Origin: Phytomonospora sp040655735
GTDB lineage: Bacteria > Actinomycetota > Actinomycetes > Mycobacteriales > Micromonosporaceae
DNA length: 64,000 nt
Reading direction: 5' to 3'
Assembly (NCBI RefSeq): GCF_040655735.1
Contig: NZ_JBFAKK010000002.1
Coordinates: 708,820 to 772,819, forward strand
A program made the position numbers and the translations under genes. Below the pieces are notes generated by a model. It made no database searches. It was not told the origin of the DNA and worked only from the letters and a program-made list of their open reading frames with translations. Shown here one piece after another: positions 7,951-17,871 of this stretch (positions within the stretch are counted from its first letter, which is position 1; every line of letters begins with the position of its first letter).

Positions 7951-9008
7951 CCGACGTCGGCATCGTCGGCGCGGGCACCATCGGACTCACGATCGCCTGG
8001 CGCTGCGCGCAAAGAGGAATGTCCGTCGAGGTCCACGACGCCTCGCCGGGCTCGGGAGCATCCACTGTGGCCGCCGGAATGCTCGCCCCGGTCAGCGAGG
8101 CGCACTTCGGCGAGGAGCCACTGCTCGCCCTGTCCCTGGAGTCCCGGAGCCGGTGGCCGGACTTCGCGGCCGAACTCGGCGTCGACCTCGGCTACCGCGA
8201 GTCCGGCACGCTCCTCGTCGGCCTCGACGCCGGCGACCGCGCCGAACTCGACCGGCAGCACGCCTTCCACCACCGGCTCGGCCTGAGCGCCGAACGGCTC
8301 ACGCCCACCGCGGCCCGCCGCCTCGAACCCCTGCTGTCGCCCAGGATCAGCGGCGCCGTCCACACCCCCGGCGACCACCAGGTCGACCCGCGACGCCTGT
8401 ACGCAGCCCTCCTCGACGCCGCCGTCGCGGCGGGTGCCCGGCTCGTCCCGCGTCACGTCGAAGATCCAGCCACAGTGGACGCCGAGCGCGTGGTCATCGC
8501 CGCCGGGACGCACTCCGGCCCGCTCCTCGGCGCCGCCGTGCGGCCCGTGCAGGGCCAGATCCTGCGCCTGCGCGGGCCCGCCGAACTCGGCCTCGTCATC
8601 CGCGCCACCGTCGCCGGCCAGTCCGTCTACGTGCTTCCCCGCGCCGACGGGGAGGTCGTCGTCGGCGCCACCAGCGCCGAACGCGGCTTCGACCTCACCC
8701 CGCGCGCCGGCGACACCTACGAACTCCTCCGCGACGCCATCGCCGTCCTCCCCGAACTCGCCGAGTACGAACTGCGCGAGTACACCGTCGGCCTGCGCCC
8801 CGGAACCCTCGACAACGCACCGCTGCTGGGCCCGACGAGCGATCCGCGCGTCATCGCCGCCACCGGCCACTACCGCAACGGCATCCTGCTCGCCCCCGTC
8901 ACCGGTGAACTCATCGCCGAACTGCTCGCCACCGGACGGACCCCGGAGGCGCTGATCCCCTTCGACCCCAGGAGGTTTCCCAGTGAACGTCACAGTCAAC
9001 GGCGGTGA
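7947..9008 (+). CDS. thiO: Glycine oxidase ThiO
   Basis: 353 residues, FAD-dependent amine oxidase that converts glycine to the iminoacetate needed for the thiazole ring of thiamine. N-terminal dinucleotide-binding motif GIVGAGTIGL, then AAGMLAP and the C-terminal GLRPGTLDNAPLLGP and ATGHYRNGILLAP blocks that contact FAD. The start ATG overlaps the thiE stop (ATGA); the last 26 bases overlap thiS. This oxygen-dependent route (ThiO instead of the radical-SAM ThiH) is normal in aerobic actinobacteria. The gene contains two copies of the recurrent palindrome CCACWGTGG (8062, 8470). Confidence 0.93.
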   Translation: MTDVGIVGAGTIGLTIAWRCAQRGMSVEVHDASPGSGASTVAAGMLAPVSEAHFGEEPLLALSLESRSRWPDFAAELGVDLGYRESGTLLVGLDAGDRAELDRQHAFHHRLGLSAERLTPTAARRLEPLLSPRISGAVHTPGDHQVDPRRLYAALLDAAVAAGARLVPRHVEDPATVDAERVVIAAGTHSGPLLGAAVRPVQGQILRLRGPAELGLVIRATVAGQSVYVLPRADGEVVVGATSAERGFDLTPRAGDTYELLRDAIAVLPELAEYELREYTVGLRPGTLDNAPLLGPTSDPRVIAATGHYRNGILLAPVTGELIAELLATGRTPEALIPFDPRRFPSERHSQRR

Positions 9009-9180
9009 CCGCGAGGTCGCGGCCGGCTCCACCGTCGCCGACGTCGTGCGCCAGACCTCATCGGCGGCAAGGGGAATCGCCGTCGCCCTCAACGGCGAGG
9101 TCGTGCCTCGAGCCGACTGGTCGCGCCGGCTGAGCGAGGCCGACCGCGTCGAGATCCTCGTCGCCAGCCAGGGAGGCTGA
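8983..9180 (+). CDS. thiS: Sulfur carrier protein ThiS
   Basis: 65 residues, ubiquitin-like fold. It ends in the essential Gly-Gly (SQGG) that is adenylated and thiocarboxylated to deliver sulfur to ThiG. GTG at 8983 has a textbook AGGAGG a few bases upstream, inside the thiO coding region, and starts the family fold immediately (MNVTVNGGDRE). The stop is one base before thiG. No thiF is present in the window, so activation must rely on a gene elsewhere. Confidence 0.93.
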   Translation: MNVTVNGGDREVAAGSTVADVVRQTSSAARGIAVALNGEVVPRADWSRRLSEADRVEILVASQGG

Positions 9181-9181
9181 C

Positions 9182-9952
9182 ATGGCCGACGCCTTCACCG
9201 TCGACGGCGTGACCCTGCCGTCGCGCCTGATCCTCGGGACCGGCGGGGCGCCGAGTCACGCCGCCGCCGAGGCCGCGATCCGGGCCAGTGGAACGGGTCT
9301 GGTCACCGTCGCGCTGCGCCGGGTCGACCCGACCGCCACCGGCTCGATCCTCGACGTCGTGGACCGCTGCGGGGTACGGCTGCTGCCGAACACCGCGGGC
9401 TGTTTCACCGCCGCGCAGGCGATCCGCACCGCCCACCTCGCCCGCGAGGCCTTCGGCACCGACTGGGTGAAGCTGGAGGTCATCGGCGACGAGCGCACGC
9501 TCCTGCCCGACGCGGTCGAACTGCTCGCGGCCGCCGAGAAGCTGGTCGCCGACGGGTTCACCGTGTGGCCCTACACCAACGACGACCCGATCCTCGCTCG
9601 GCGCCTCGCCGACGCCGGCTGCGCGGTCGTCATGCCGCTGGGTTCGCCGATCGGCACCGGCCTGGGCATTCGCAACCCGCACAACATCGCGCTGATCACC
9701 GAGGCGGCGACGGTTCCGGTCGTCCTCGACGCCGGTATCGGCACGGCCTCCGATGCCGCGCTGGCGATGGAGCTGGGCTGCTCGGCGGTGCTGGCCGCCT
9801 CGGCGATCACCCGCGCCGCCGACCCCGCCGTGATGGCCGAGGCCATGCGACACGCCGTCCACGCCGGGCGCCTGGCGTACCTGGCGGGCCGTATCCCGCG
9901 CCGCCACCACGCCGAGGCGTCGACGGCCTTCGAAGGGATGGGGGAGCTGTGA
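9182..9952 (+). CDS. thiG: Thiazole synthase ThiG
   Basis: 256 residues, TIM-barrel enzyme that condenses DXP, dehydroglycine and ThiS-thiocarboxylate into the thiazole. The Schiff-base lysine lies in DWVKLEVIGD (K97). Other family blocks seen: SRLILGTGG, LLPNTAGCFTA, AVMPLGSPIGTGLGI and VLDAGIGTASDAALAMELG. GGGAGG at the end of thiS serves as ribosome binding site. Its TGA overlaps the GTG of the following tenI-like gene. Confidence 0.95.
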   Translation: MADAFTVDGVTLPSRLILGTGGAPSHAAAEAAIRASGTGLVTVALRRVDPTATGSILDVVDRCGVRLLPNTAGCFTAAQAIRTAHLAREAFGTDWVKLEVIGDERTLLPDAVELLAAAEKLVADGFTVWPYTNDDPILARRLADAGCAVVMPLGSPIGTGLGIRNPHNIALITEAATVPVVLDAGIGTASDAALAMELGCSAVLAASAITRAADPAVMAEAMRHAVHAGRLAYLAGRIPRRHHAEASTAFEGMGEL

Positions 9953-10551
9953 GGCCGCCGCCGAGGCTGCTCGTCGTCACCGACGCCACGCAGGCCGTCC
10001 ATCCACTGTGGGAGGTCCTGGACGCCGCGATCGCCGCCGGCGCCCGCGCGATCGTCCTGCGCGAACACGCGATGGCGCCGAAACGCCGAGCCGAACTCGC
10101 CGGGCGGTTGCACCAGCGACTGTCCGAAGTGGGCGGAACTCTGCTGCTCGGAGTGTCCGGCGAGGCCCCCGAGGGCGTCCCCGCGCACGGGTGGCACCTC
10201 GCCGCCCGCGCCCGGCCCCTCGACGCCTCCGGCGTGCTCGTCGGCCGCTCCTGCCACAGCCCCGGCGAACTGGCCGCCGCCGAAGCCGAGGGCGCCGCCT
10301 ACGCCACGGTCTCGCCGGTCTACGTCTCCGACTCCAAACCCGGCTACGGCCCCGCGCTCGGCCCCGTCGGCCTGTCCGTCCTTTGTGGCCGTACGGCGGT
10401 GCCGGTGTACGCGCTGTGCGGCATCACCGGACCCGAGCGGGTGCGGGAATGCCGCGAGGCGGGCGCCCACGGGGTCGCGGTCATGGGTTCGGTCATGCGC
10501 GCGGAAGATCCGGGCGCGCTCGTCGCGGAGCTGCTCGATGCGCTCGGTTGA
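9949..10551 (+). CDS. tenI: ThiE-like thiazole tautomerase (TenI type)
   Basis: 200 residues, a second and more divergent member of the ThiE/TenI family. It retains the barrel and phosphate-binding features (GRSCHS, TVSPVYVSDSKPGYGP, VYALCGIT, GVAVMGSVM) but the ThiE pyrophosphate-site lysine region reads IVLREHAM. TenI proteins aromatise the thiazole tautomer made by ThiG rather than make thiamine phosphate, and operon position directly behind thiG fits that. GTG start overlaps the thiG stop. TenI versus a second ThiE is the one uncertainty. The 3' end overlaps the convergent membrane-protein gene by about 59 bases. Confidence 0.75.
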   Translation: MRPPPRLLVVTDATQAVHPLWEVLDAAIAAGARAIVLREHAMAPKRRAELAGRLHQRLSEVGGTLLLGVSGEAPEGVPAHGWHLAARARPLDASGVLVGRSCHSPGELAAAEAEGAAYATVSPVYVSDSKPGYGPALGPVGLSVLCGRTAVPVYALCGITGPERVRECREAGAHGVAVMGSVMRAEDPGALVAELLDALG

Positions 10552-11134
10552 GGCGGCGGCGGGCGTAGTGGACGGTGAGCACGGCCAGCGCCGGTCCCCA
10601 GGCGTACAAGGGCGCGTAGGCGCCGATGGCGAGCAGGCCGTCCCAGGTGTCGGTCCGCAGCGGGAAGTCGGCCGGAAGAGGGTCGCCCTGAACGGTCGTG
10701 CCGCGCCCTACGGCGACAGCGCCGACCGTCCACACGACGGTGAGGATCGCGGCTCCCGCCGACGCCACGATGATCACGAGCGCCGGCGGCACTCGGCGTC
10801 CGGCCAGACCCGGTGTCCAGCGGGGAAAGACCTCGCCCCAGCGCGCGACCAGGCCCACGGCGCTGAACGCCAGCAGCTCGGACAACACCGACAGCAGGAC
10901 GACGTAGAGCTCGATCGGGAGCCACGCGGGCACCTCGCCCGAGCCCTTCCCGGCGCCGCCGCCGACGTTGAAGGTCACCGTCACGATCCGCCAGATCCCC
11001 GAGGGCAGCACGAGCAGCGGTACCAGGTGCGCGGTCACGGCGGCCCAACGCGGGACGCCCGCCACCGGCGCGTTGGCGGCCCTCCAAGCGGTGCGGAGTC
11101 TTCCGGCCGTCGGCCGGTCTGTCGTGGTCTGCAT
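10493..11134 (-). CDS. Predicted integral membrane protein
   Basis: 213 residues with about four hydrophobic segments separated by short polar loops (including AVTAHLVPLLVLPSGIW and PPALVIIVASAGAAIL) and a basic C-terminus. I do not recognise the family; it resembles small uncharacterised actinobacterial membrane proteins. Start ATG at 11134 has GGGAGG just upstream; a start at 11167 lacks one. It sits on the opposite strand between tenI and thiD, splitting the thiamine genes, and its 3' end overlaps tenI. Confidence 0.7.
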   Translation of the reverse strand: MQTTTDRPTAGRLRTAWRAANAPVAGVPRWAAVTAHLVPLLVLPSGIWRIVTVTFNVGGGAGKGSGEVPAWLPIELYVVLLSVLSELLAFSAVGLVARWGEVFPRWTPGLAGRRVPPALVIIVASAGAAILTVVWTVGAVAVGRGTTVQGDPLPADFPLRTDTWDGLLAIGAYAPLYAWGPALAVLTVHYARRRLNRAHRAAPRRARPDLPRA

Positions 11135-11247
11135 GGGCCCTCCCGAGTTCGCACCGGACCCGTTCACGCTCCCTCGCGGCTCGCGCCGCCGCCGTCACCC
11201 GCCGGAGTACTCCACATCCCCTCCACGGGGGAGAAAGGGACCTCGAC

Positions 11248-12012
11248 ATGACCACACCACCGGTTGTGCTGACCATCGCCGGCTCCGACTCCGGTGGCGG
11301 GGCGGGGATCCAGGCGGATCTGAAGACCTTCGCCGCCCACGGCGTCTTCGGCGCCAGCGTCATCACCGCGCTCACGGCGCAGAACACCGTCGGCGTCAAG
11401 GGAGTGCACGCCGTGCCCGCCGACTTCGTCGCCGCGCAGCTCGACGCGGTGCTCTGCGACCTGGACGTGCGCGCGGTCAAGACCGGCATGCTCGGTGACC
11501 CGGCGATCCTGGCCGTCGTCGCCGACTTCGCCCGCGCCGGCCGCCTGCCGAACCTCGTGGTCGACCCGGTCGTCGTGGCGACCAGCGGGGATCTCCTCTA
11601 CGACGGCGATCCGGCCGACTACCTGCGCCTGCTCACCCCCTACGCGGTCCTGCTGACGCCGAACATCCCCGAGTCGCGGGTCCTCGGCGCCGAGGACGCC
11701 ACGGCGCTGGCCCTGGCGGCGGGCACCACCGTCGTCCTCAAAGGCGGCCACGCCGAGGGCGAGCGCTCCGTCGACACCGTCAGCGACGGGCGGCGTGTGT
11801 GGTACCTCGACGCCGAACGCGTCGACACGCGCAACTCCCACGGCACCGGCTGCACCTTCTCGGCGGCCGTCGCCGCCGGGCTCGCCGGGGGCCTCGGGCT
11901 CGAAACGGCGCTGCGCGAGGCGAAGTCGTACATCACCGGCGCCCTGGCGTCGGGCGCCCGGTGGCGTCTGGGCCGCGGAAGCGGCCCCGTCGACCACTTC
12001 TGGCGCCCCTGA
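11248..12012 (+). CDS. thiD: Hydroxymethylpyrimidine/phosphomethylpyrimidine kinase
   Basis: 254 residues, ribokinase-like. It phosphorylates HMP and HMP-P to HMP-PP, the pyrimidine partner for ThiE. Family marks: TIAGSDSGGGAGIQADLKTF at the N-terminus, HGVFGASVITALTAQNT, VDPVVVATSGD, LTPNIPE and the anion-hole/catalytic segment NSHGTGCTFSAAVAAG. GAGAAAGGGA precedes the ATG. No second TPP aptamer is recognisable upstream, so thiD-thiC may be driven by an unregulated promoter in the 113-base gap behind the divergent membrane gene. Confidence 0.95.
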   Translation: MTTPPVVLTIAGSDSGGGAGIQADLKTFAAHGVFGASVITALTAQNTVGVKGVHAVPADFVAAQLDAVLCDLDVRAVKTGMLGDPAILAVVADFARAGRLPNLVVDPVVVATSGDLLYDGDPADYLRLLTPYAVLLTPNIPESRVLGAEDATALALAAGTTVVLKGGHAEGERSVDTVSDGRRVWYLDAERVDTRNSHGTGCTFSAAVAAGLAGGLGLETALREAKSYITGALASGARWRLGRGSGPVDHFWRP

Positions 12013-12069
12013 TCCTCCGCCCGGCCGCACGGCCGCGCGGGCCCGCATCGACCACTTTGGAGTGTCCAC

Positions 12070-13656
<1,587 letters not shown>

Positions 13657-13756
13657 GGCGCGGGGCGGGGATGGGGACGGCGACGGCGACGGGGGGACGG
13701 CGACGCCCCCGGCCTGCGGCCTGAAGGGCGGCGGGTCGGGGGCGGGTTGTCGGAGG

Positions 13757-13936
13757 TTATTTGGTGACGGCGGCCAGGAACCCGCGCCACTGGGCGGCGT
13801 CCACGCTCAAGATGGGGGACGTGTCGCCTAGCTTGCTGTCTCGGACGTGGAACTGTCCGACGTGGGTGCGCGCCTCAACGCACGCCCCGCCGTTGTTCCC
13901 GCTGCGGCTCGACTTGCGCCACGGGGAAGGCTTCAT
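13757..13936 (-). CDS. DUF397 protein
   Basis: 59 residues with the DUF397 signature: PWRKSSRSGNNGGACVEA near the start, VRDSKLGDTSP and a W-RGFLAAV ending. DUF397 proteins are small partners of Scr1-type helix-turn-helix regulators in actinomycetes, several of which control development or antibiotic synthesis. ATG at 13936 has GAGGAG seven bases upstream; longer in-frame extension has no homology. It overlaps the 3' end of its partner gene by 62 bases, which supports translational coupling. Confidence 0.9.
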   Translation of the reverse strand: MKPSPWRKSSRSGNNGGACVEARTHVGQFHVRDSKLGDTSPILSVDAAQWRGFLAAVTK

Positions 13937-14747
13937 GGTGGAACTCCTCAAGTGCGGTCGCCATGTCTCGGGTCGCCTCGAACGTATCGCGGTGGTGATC
14001 GAACTCAGCAGGTGAGTCGTCATATTTCGCGCCGTTGGCGGCCTCCGAGTAGACCACGGACGGGTCCAGGTCGTCGGGGAATTCCATGAGCATGAACGGC
14101 CGCCCGATGGTGGGATGAGCGCCTACCGCATCGGGGATGACGTACAGGCTGACGTGCGGCCGGCCGGCCGCGTCTATCAGTGCCTGTCGCTGTTCAGCGT
14201 GGACATGAGGTCCCCCGATGGCGCGCCGTACGGCTCCTTCGCTCATGACGACTTCCAACCGGGGTGGAGGCGTTCGGGCCCAGAACTCGCGCTGCCGCAG
14301 GAGCCGAGAGGCGACCAGCGTGTTCTTCGCGTCGGTGCCCAGCCGTTGGTTGACCGCGTACAGGGCCCGCATGTACGCCTCTGTCTGGAGCAGACCGGTC
14401 ACGAATTCGACTTCGTAGACGTAGATCGCCGACGCGATCTGTTCCAGCTCGACGAAAAGCTGGAACCACTTCGGTACCTGGAATTCCTCCCACCATCCGG
14501 CTTCAAGGGTCGCCTTGGCCATCCGGATCAGTTCCCGCTCCAAATCCTTGTCCGCACGATAGAGCTGGGCGAGTGCCATCACCTCCGGCCACGACACGGA
14601 CGAGTTCTGCCCGGCCTCAAGCCGGTACAGCTTCGACGGGGACATGATCTGTGCGTACTCGACGTCGGCGGCTCGTTTTCCCGACTGCTCCCGCAGGTTT
14701 CGCAGTCGTCGGCCCAGCTGCCTACGCGTCAGGTTCGGTCCGGCCAT
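13875..14747 (-). CDS. Scr1-family helix-turn-helix regulator (HTH + DUF5753)
   Basis: 290 residues. Residues about 8-65 form an Xre-type HTH (RRQLGRRLRNLRE to YRLEAGQNSSVSWPEVMALAQLY); the rest is the DUF5753 domain, with YVYEVEFVTGLLQTEAYMRAL, RQREFWAR and the late AEQRQALIDAA region. Such proteins pair with an adjacent DUF397 protein and probably act as local repressors or activators. The DUF397 gene overlaps its 3' end. The 14-bp hairpin at 14801-14836 lies in its upstream region and may include its operator. Confidence 0.92.
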   Translation of the reverse strand: MAGPNLTRRQLGRRLRNLREQSGKRAADVEYAQIMSPSKLYRLEAGQNSSVSWPEVMALAQLYRADKDLERELIRMAKATLEAGWWEEFQVPKWFQLFVELEQIASAIYVYEVEFVTGLLQTEAYMRALYAVNQRLGTDAKNTLVASRLLRQREFWARTPPPRLEVVMSEGAVRRAIGGPHVHAEQRQALIDAAGRPHVSLYVIPDAVGAHPTIGRPFMLMEFPDDLDPSVVYSEAANGAKYDDSPAEFDHHRDTFEATRDMATALEEFHHEAFPVAQVEPQREQRRGVR

Positions 14748-14800
14748 CGGCTCAGAATGCCGTACCCGGGACGGCTTTCGGGGCAGGTGACACCTCTCGG

Positions 14801-14836
14801 CGCCGCCCCATCCTGGGGCTTCAGGATGGGGCGGCG
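14801..14836. repeat. Perfect 14-bp inverted repeat between the HTH gene and the small WPCP genes
   Basis: CGCCGCCCCATCCT at 14801-14814 pairs without mismatch with 14823-14836 across an 8-base loop. No T run follows on either strand. It could be a bidirectional terminator of the kind common in this genome, but both neighbouring genes point away from it, so a regulatory hairpin or operator is as likely. Confidence 0.6.
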
Positions 14837-15032
14837 TGTCTCGCGAGATGACGGCTAGGCCAACGGTCGCACCGCCCGTAGCGTCCTGCGTGTACCGGCG
14901 CCGTCACGCAAGTGGAGGACAGCGCGTGGGTGGGCTCGCGCGCCAGGATGGTCCTCGGCGACCGGTACAGGGACGGTCCCCGTTCGTCGACCGCGCCTCC
15001 CCCGGCCATGTTCCGGGCGGGGACCGTCCCCC

Positions 15033-15218
15033 ATGCACGACACGTCGAAGGTGGGGATCGTGGCGAATCCGAGGCAACCGACGGCATACGAGTGGGCCAG
15101 GCAACTACTGACGCATCGGGCGCGGCCGTGGGGAACCGAGTGCCGGTCGTGCGGGAGGGAATGGCCGTGTCCGGACTACGCGGCGGCCGACAACGCGCTG
15201 GAACGGATCGGGCGGTGA
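15033..15218 (+). CDS. Small Cys-rich WPCP protein (first of a coupled pair)
   Basis: 61 residues with the motif CRSCGREWPCPDY near the C-terminus (C-x2-C plus WPCP), suggestive of a small zinc-binding fold; no known function. Start could be ATG 15033 or GTG 15060, the latter only three bases after AAGGTGGGG. Its stop TGA overlaps the GTG of the next gene (GTGA), so the two are translationally coupled. Similar tiny proteins with a C-x2-C...WPCP motif occur near Scr1/DUF397 loci in actinomycetes as far as I recall; this needs a database check. Confidence 0.55.
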   Translation: MHDTSKVGIVANPRQPTAYEWARQLLTHRARPWGTECRSCGREWPCPDYAAADNALERIGR

Positions 15219-15412
15219 CCGGCCCTCCGAGCGGCCACACGAGGACGCGGACGGAGCACGACGGGCCGCATGGCCCCGATGGGCACACCGGAGCGTGCTG
15301 TGCCCACTGCTCGCGGGTGGCGAGCATCGCCACGTCGCACGACACGGTGCCGTGGCCGTGTCCGGCGGTGCGGATGCTGCGTGGTCTCGCCGGTCAGAGC
15401 GGAAGCGGTTGA
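15215..15412 (+). CDS. Small Cys-rich WPCP protein (second of a coupled pair)
   Basis: 65 residues, Gly/His/Thr-rich N-terminus, then CCAHC and VPWPCPAVRMLRGL. It shares the C-x2-C ... WPCP arrangement with the gene before it, so the two are probably related. GTG at 15215 overlaps the preceding stop by four bases. Codon-position GC is weaker than in the large neighbours, so I hold this only at moderate confidence. Function unknown. Confidence 0.5.
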   Translation: MTGPPSGHTRTRTEHDGPHGPDGHTGACCAHCSRVASIATSHDTVPWPCPAVRMLRGLAGQSGSG

Positions 15413-15542
15413 CAGCGCCGATTGCGGGTGAACACCGCCGATGGCAATCCCTTGAGCGTCGCCACTCCGGAGGAGGCGGCGGTCGACAACGTCGCGACGA
15501 ACCTCTACGCCCCACGCCTGCCGGCGAAGCTAGGGTGGCGCA

Positions 15543-16496
15543 GTGAATTCCACAGTGGACAATTGGTTGCCCCGGCTCGTCCGGCGTCTCGACTCCCTTG
15601 ACATCGGTGACTGGACCCGCTCCGACGTCGACCGCGTGCTCGCCGAACTCGGCTGGAGCATCGACGTCGAAGACGCCGGGCTGCTGCGCACCGACCTTCC
15701 CGGCGGCCGAGCCGGTCTCGGTACCGACCTCGACGACGGCCCCGTCCTCAGCGTCCCCATCCCGGACGGCACGGACCTCCGGGCCGCCTGGAGCCTTGTC
15801 CAGGAAGTGCTCGGCCGCCCCACCCTGCGCGGCGGCCCCGGCCCCTGGCTGCGCTGGCGCTCGGAGGACACGACCATCCGCCTCGACGCCCGCTCGATCG
15901 ACCTCCTGCCCACCGAGCGCTTCGAGATGACCGAACTGCGCACCTTCGCTCACGACCCCGACGCCTGCCCCTACCTGTGGTGCATATCCGACGGCGACCA
16001 GTTCCTCCCCGGCGACCGGCCCGTCGACGACTGGGACGAGCTCGCCCGGCGGCTTGGCACCACCGTCGCCGGTCTCATCTCCGACCTGCCAGCCCTGGGC
16101 GAACTCCCCGTGACCCTCTCGGTTCACGGACGGGTGAGTGAGCCTGACGAGGAGCCGGCGACCTGCTACTTCAAGTTCGGCGAGCGGGGCCTGCGCCTGG
16201 AGGTGCCCGCCGACCCCTGGCCCGAGCGCGTCGAGGCGCTGACCGCCCTCGGCTGGACCCCGCCCAGCGGCGAGTGGATCACCGCGCTCACCGACGACAC
16301 CTTCGACTGGGTCACCACACCCGAGGGATCGGCCTCCTTCGCCGCCGAGCCCGGAGCCGACGCCGAACTGGCCGCCCACTTGGCCGTCGGCGCGCTGAAG
16401 GACCTCGGCCTGACGCCCCAAGGGCTGTCCTACCGGGTCGGCCGCGAAGGCGAGAGTCTAAGCGCGCACCTGCCATCCGTCGGGATAGCCCGGTGA
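15543..16496 (+). CDS. Uncharacterised two-part acidic protein
   Basis: 317 residues, soluble, rich in Asp, Trp and Pro. N-terminal part (about 1-125) has an LGWSIDVEDAGLLRTD start and a WLRWRSEDTTIRLDA segment resembling what I remember of DUF6301; the C-terminal part contains a second similar LGWTPPSGEW segment, suggesting a duplicated fold. No membrane segment or catalytic motif seen. GTG at 15543 chosen; the palindrome CCACAGTGG (15550) falls in codons 3-6. Assignment to a family is tentative. Confidence 0.7.
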   Translation: MNSTVDNWLPRLVRRLDSLDIGDWTRSDVDRVLAELGWSIDVEDAGLLRTDLPGGRAGLGTDLDDGPVLSVPIPDGTDLRAAWSLVQEVLGRPTLRGGPGPWLRWRSEDTTIRLDARSIDLLPTERFEMTELRTFAHDPDACPYLWCISDGDQFLPGDRPVDDWDELARRLGTTVAGLISDLPALGELPVTLSVHGRVSEPDEEPATCYFKFGERGLRLEVPADPWPERVEALTALGWTPPSGEWITALTDDTFDWVTTPEGSASFAAEPGADAELAAHLAVGALKDLGLTPQGLSYRVGREGESLSAHLPSVGIAR

Positions 16497-16676
16497 CCGC
16501 CGTCACTTGCGCGAGCGGCCCTCGTCGCCCACCCCCGTGAGCCCCACCACCCCGCCTGCTGCCGCACCCCCGTCGGGGCCCGGATACACTTGCCCTGGAT
16601 ACGAGCGTGCCCGTGACCCCGGTTTCCGGCTGGGAACCCGAGCGGGGTAGACTCGCGGACTGTTGTGCGAGCGGCC

Positions 16677-16703
16677 GGGTGCCACCTGTAAGTGTGTGCA
16701 CCC
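16677..16703 (+). promoter_or_regulatory. Leader hairpin upstream of rplM
   Basis: The 279 bases 16497-16775 carry no gene. GGGTGC (16677-16682) pairs with GCACCC (16698-16703), with an inner CAC/GTG extension, about 75 bases before the rplM start. Ribosomal protein operons are often autoregulated through leader structures; that this hairpin has such a role is inference. No convincing promoter hexamers were found. Confidence 0.3.
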
Positions 16704-16775
16704 AGTTCAGGTACGCTCGGGCGATCGGCGCGGTCTCGCGCGCCCACACACCGACGATGAGAGCAAGGTAGACCT

Positions 16776-17219
16776 GTGCCTACGTACAGCCCGAAGCCGG
16801 GTGACATCACTCGCGAGTGGCATGTCATCGACGCGACCGACGTTGTGCTCGGCCGTCTCGCCACCCACGTTGCCACGCTTCTGCGCGGCAAGCACAAGCC
16901 GACGTTCGCGCCGCACATGGACACCGGTGACTTCGTGATCATCGTCAACGCCGGCAAGGTGGCGCTGACCGGTAACAAGCGTGACCAGAAGATCGCCTAC
17001 CGGCACTCCGGCTACCCGGGTGGTCTGAAGAGGACCAAGTACTCCGAGCTGCTCGACAAGAAGCCCGAGCGTGCGGTGACGCTTGCCGTCAAGGGCATGC
17101 TCCCGCACAACAAGCTGGGCGCCCAGCAGCTCACCAAGCTGAAGGTGTACGCCGGTGCCGAGCACCCGCACGACGCCCAGCAGCCGCAGCCGTTCGAGAT
17201 CAACCAGATCGCGCAGTAG
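16776..17219 (+). CDS. rplM: 50S ribosomal protein L13
   Basis: 147 residues of the large ribosomal subunit. Family blocks are clear: REWHVIDATDVVLGRLAT, LLRGKHKPTFAPHMDTGD, the NAGKVALTGNKRDQKIAYRH segment and AVKGMLPHNKLG. The start is GTG at 16776 (VPTYSPKPGD), with GAGAGCAAGG upstream. It is immediately followed by rpsI, the near-universal bacterial order, and its codon use (more CGT, AAG, GTC) differs from neighbours as expected for a highly expressed gene. Confidence 0.98.
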   Translation: MPTYSPKPGDITREWHVIDATDVVLGRLATHVATLLRGKHKPTFAPHMDTGDFVIIVNAGKVALTGNKRDQKIAYRHSGYPGGLKRTKYSELLDKKPERAVTLAVKGMLPHNKLGAQQLTKLKVYAGAEHPHDAQQPQPFEINQIAQ

Positions 17220-17247
17220 GCGCGGCTAAGGAAGCGTGAAGAAACCC

Positions 17248-17766
<519 letters not shown>

Positions 17767-17782
17767 TCAGATCCTGGCGTTT

Positions 17783-17823
17783 CGAAGCCGCCGGGCACGC
17801 ATGCGGCGTACCCGGCGGCTTCG
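17783..17823 (+). terminator. Terminator hairpin after rpsI
   Basis: CGAAGCCGCCGGG (17783-17795) pairs perfectly with 17811-17823 (13 bp), loop 15 bases. Only a weak T-rich tail follows (GTGTATTTACC). Position 16 bases after the rpsI stop supports the call. Confidence 0.75.
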
Positions 17824-17871
17824 GCGTGTATTTACCGACAGGTTTACCAAGGTTTCGGTGGGAGGACTGAC

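Noticed and set aside
11168..11247. Second TPP riboswitch before thiD-thiC.
   Set aside because: CTGAGA and the GAACCTGAT core are absent.
13657..13756. GGGGACGGCGAC repeats after thiC as a CRISPR or tandem array.
   Set aside because: Only a few imperfect short units without spacers; low-complexity GC tract.
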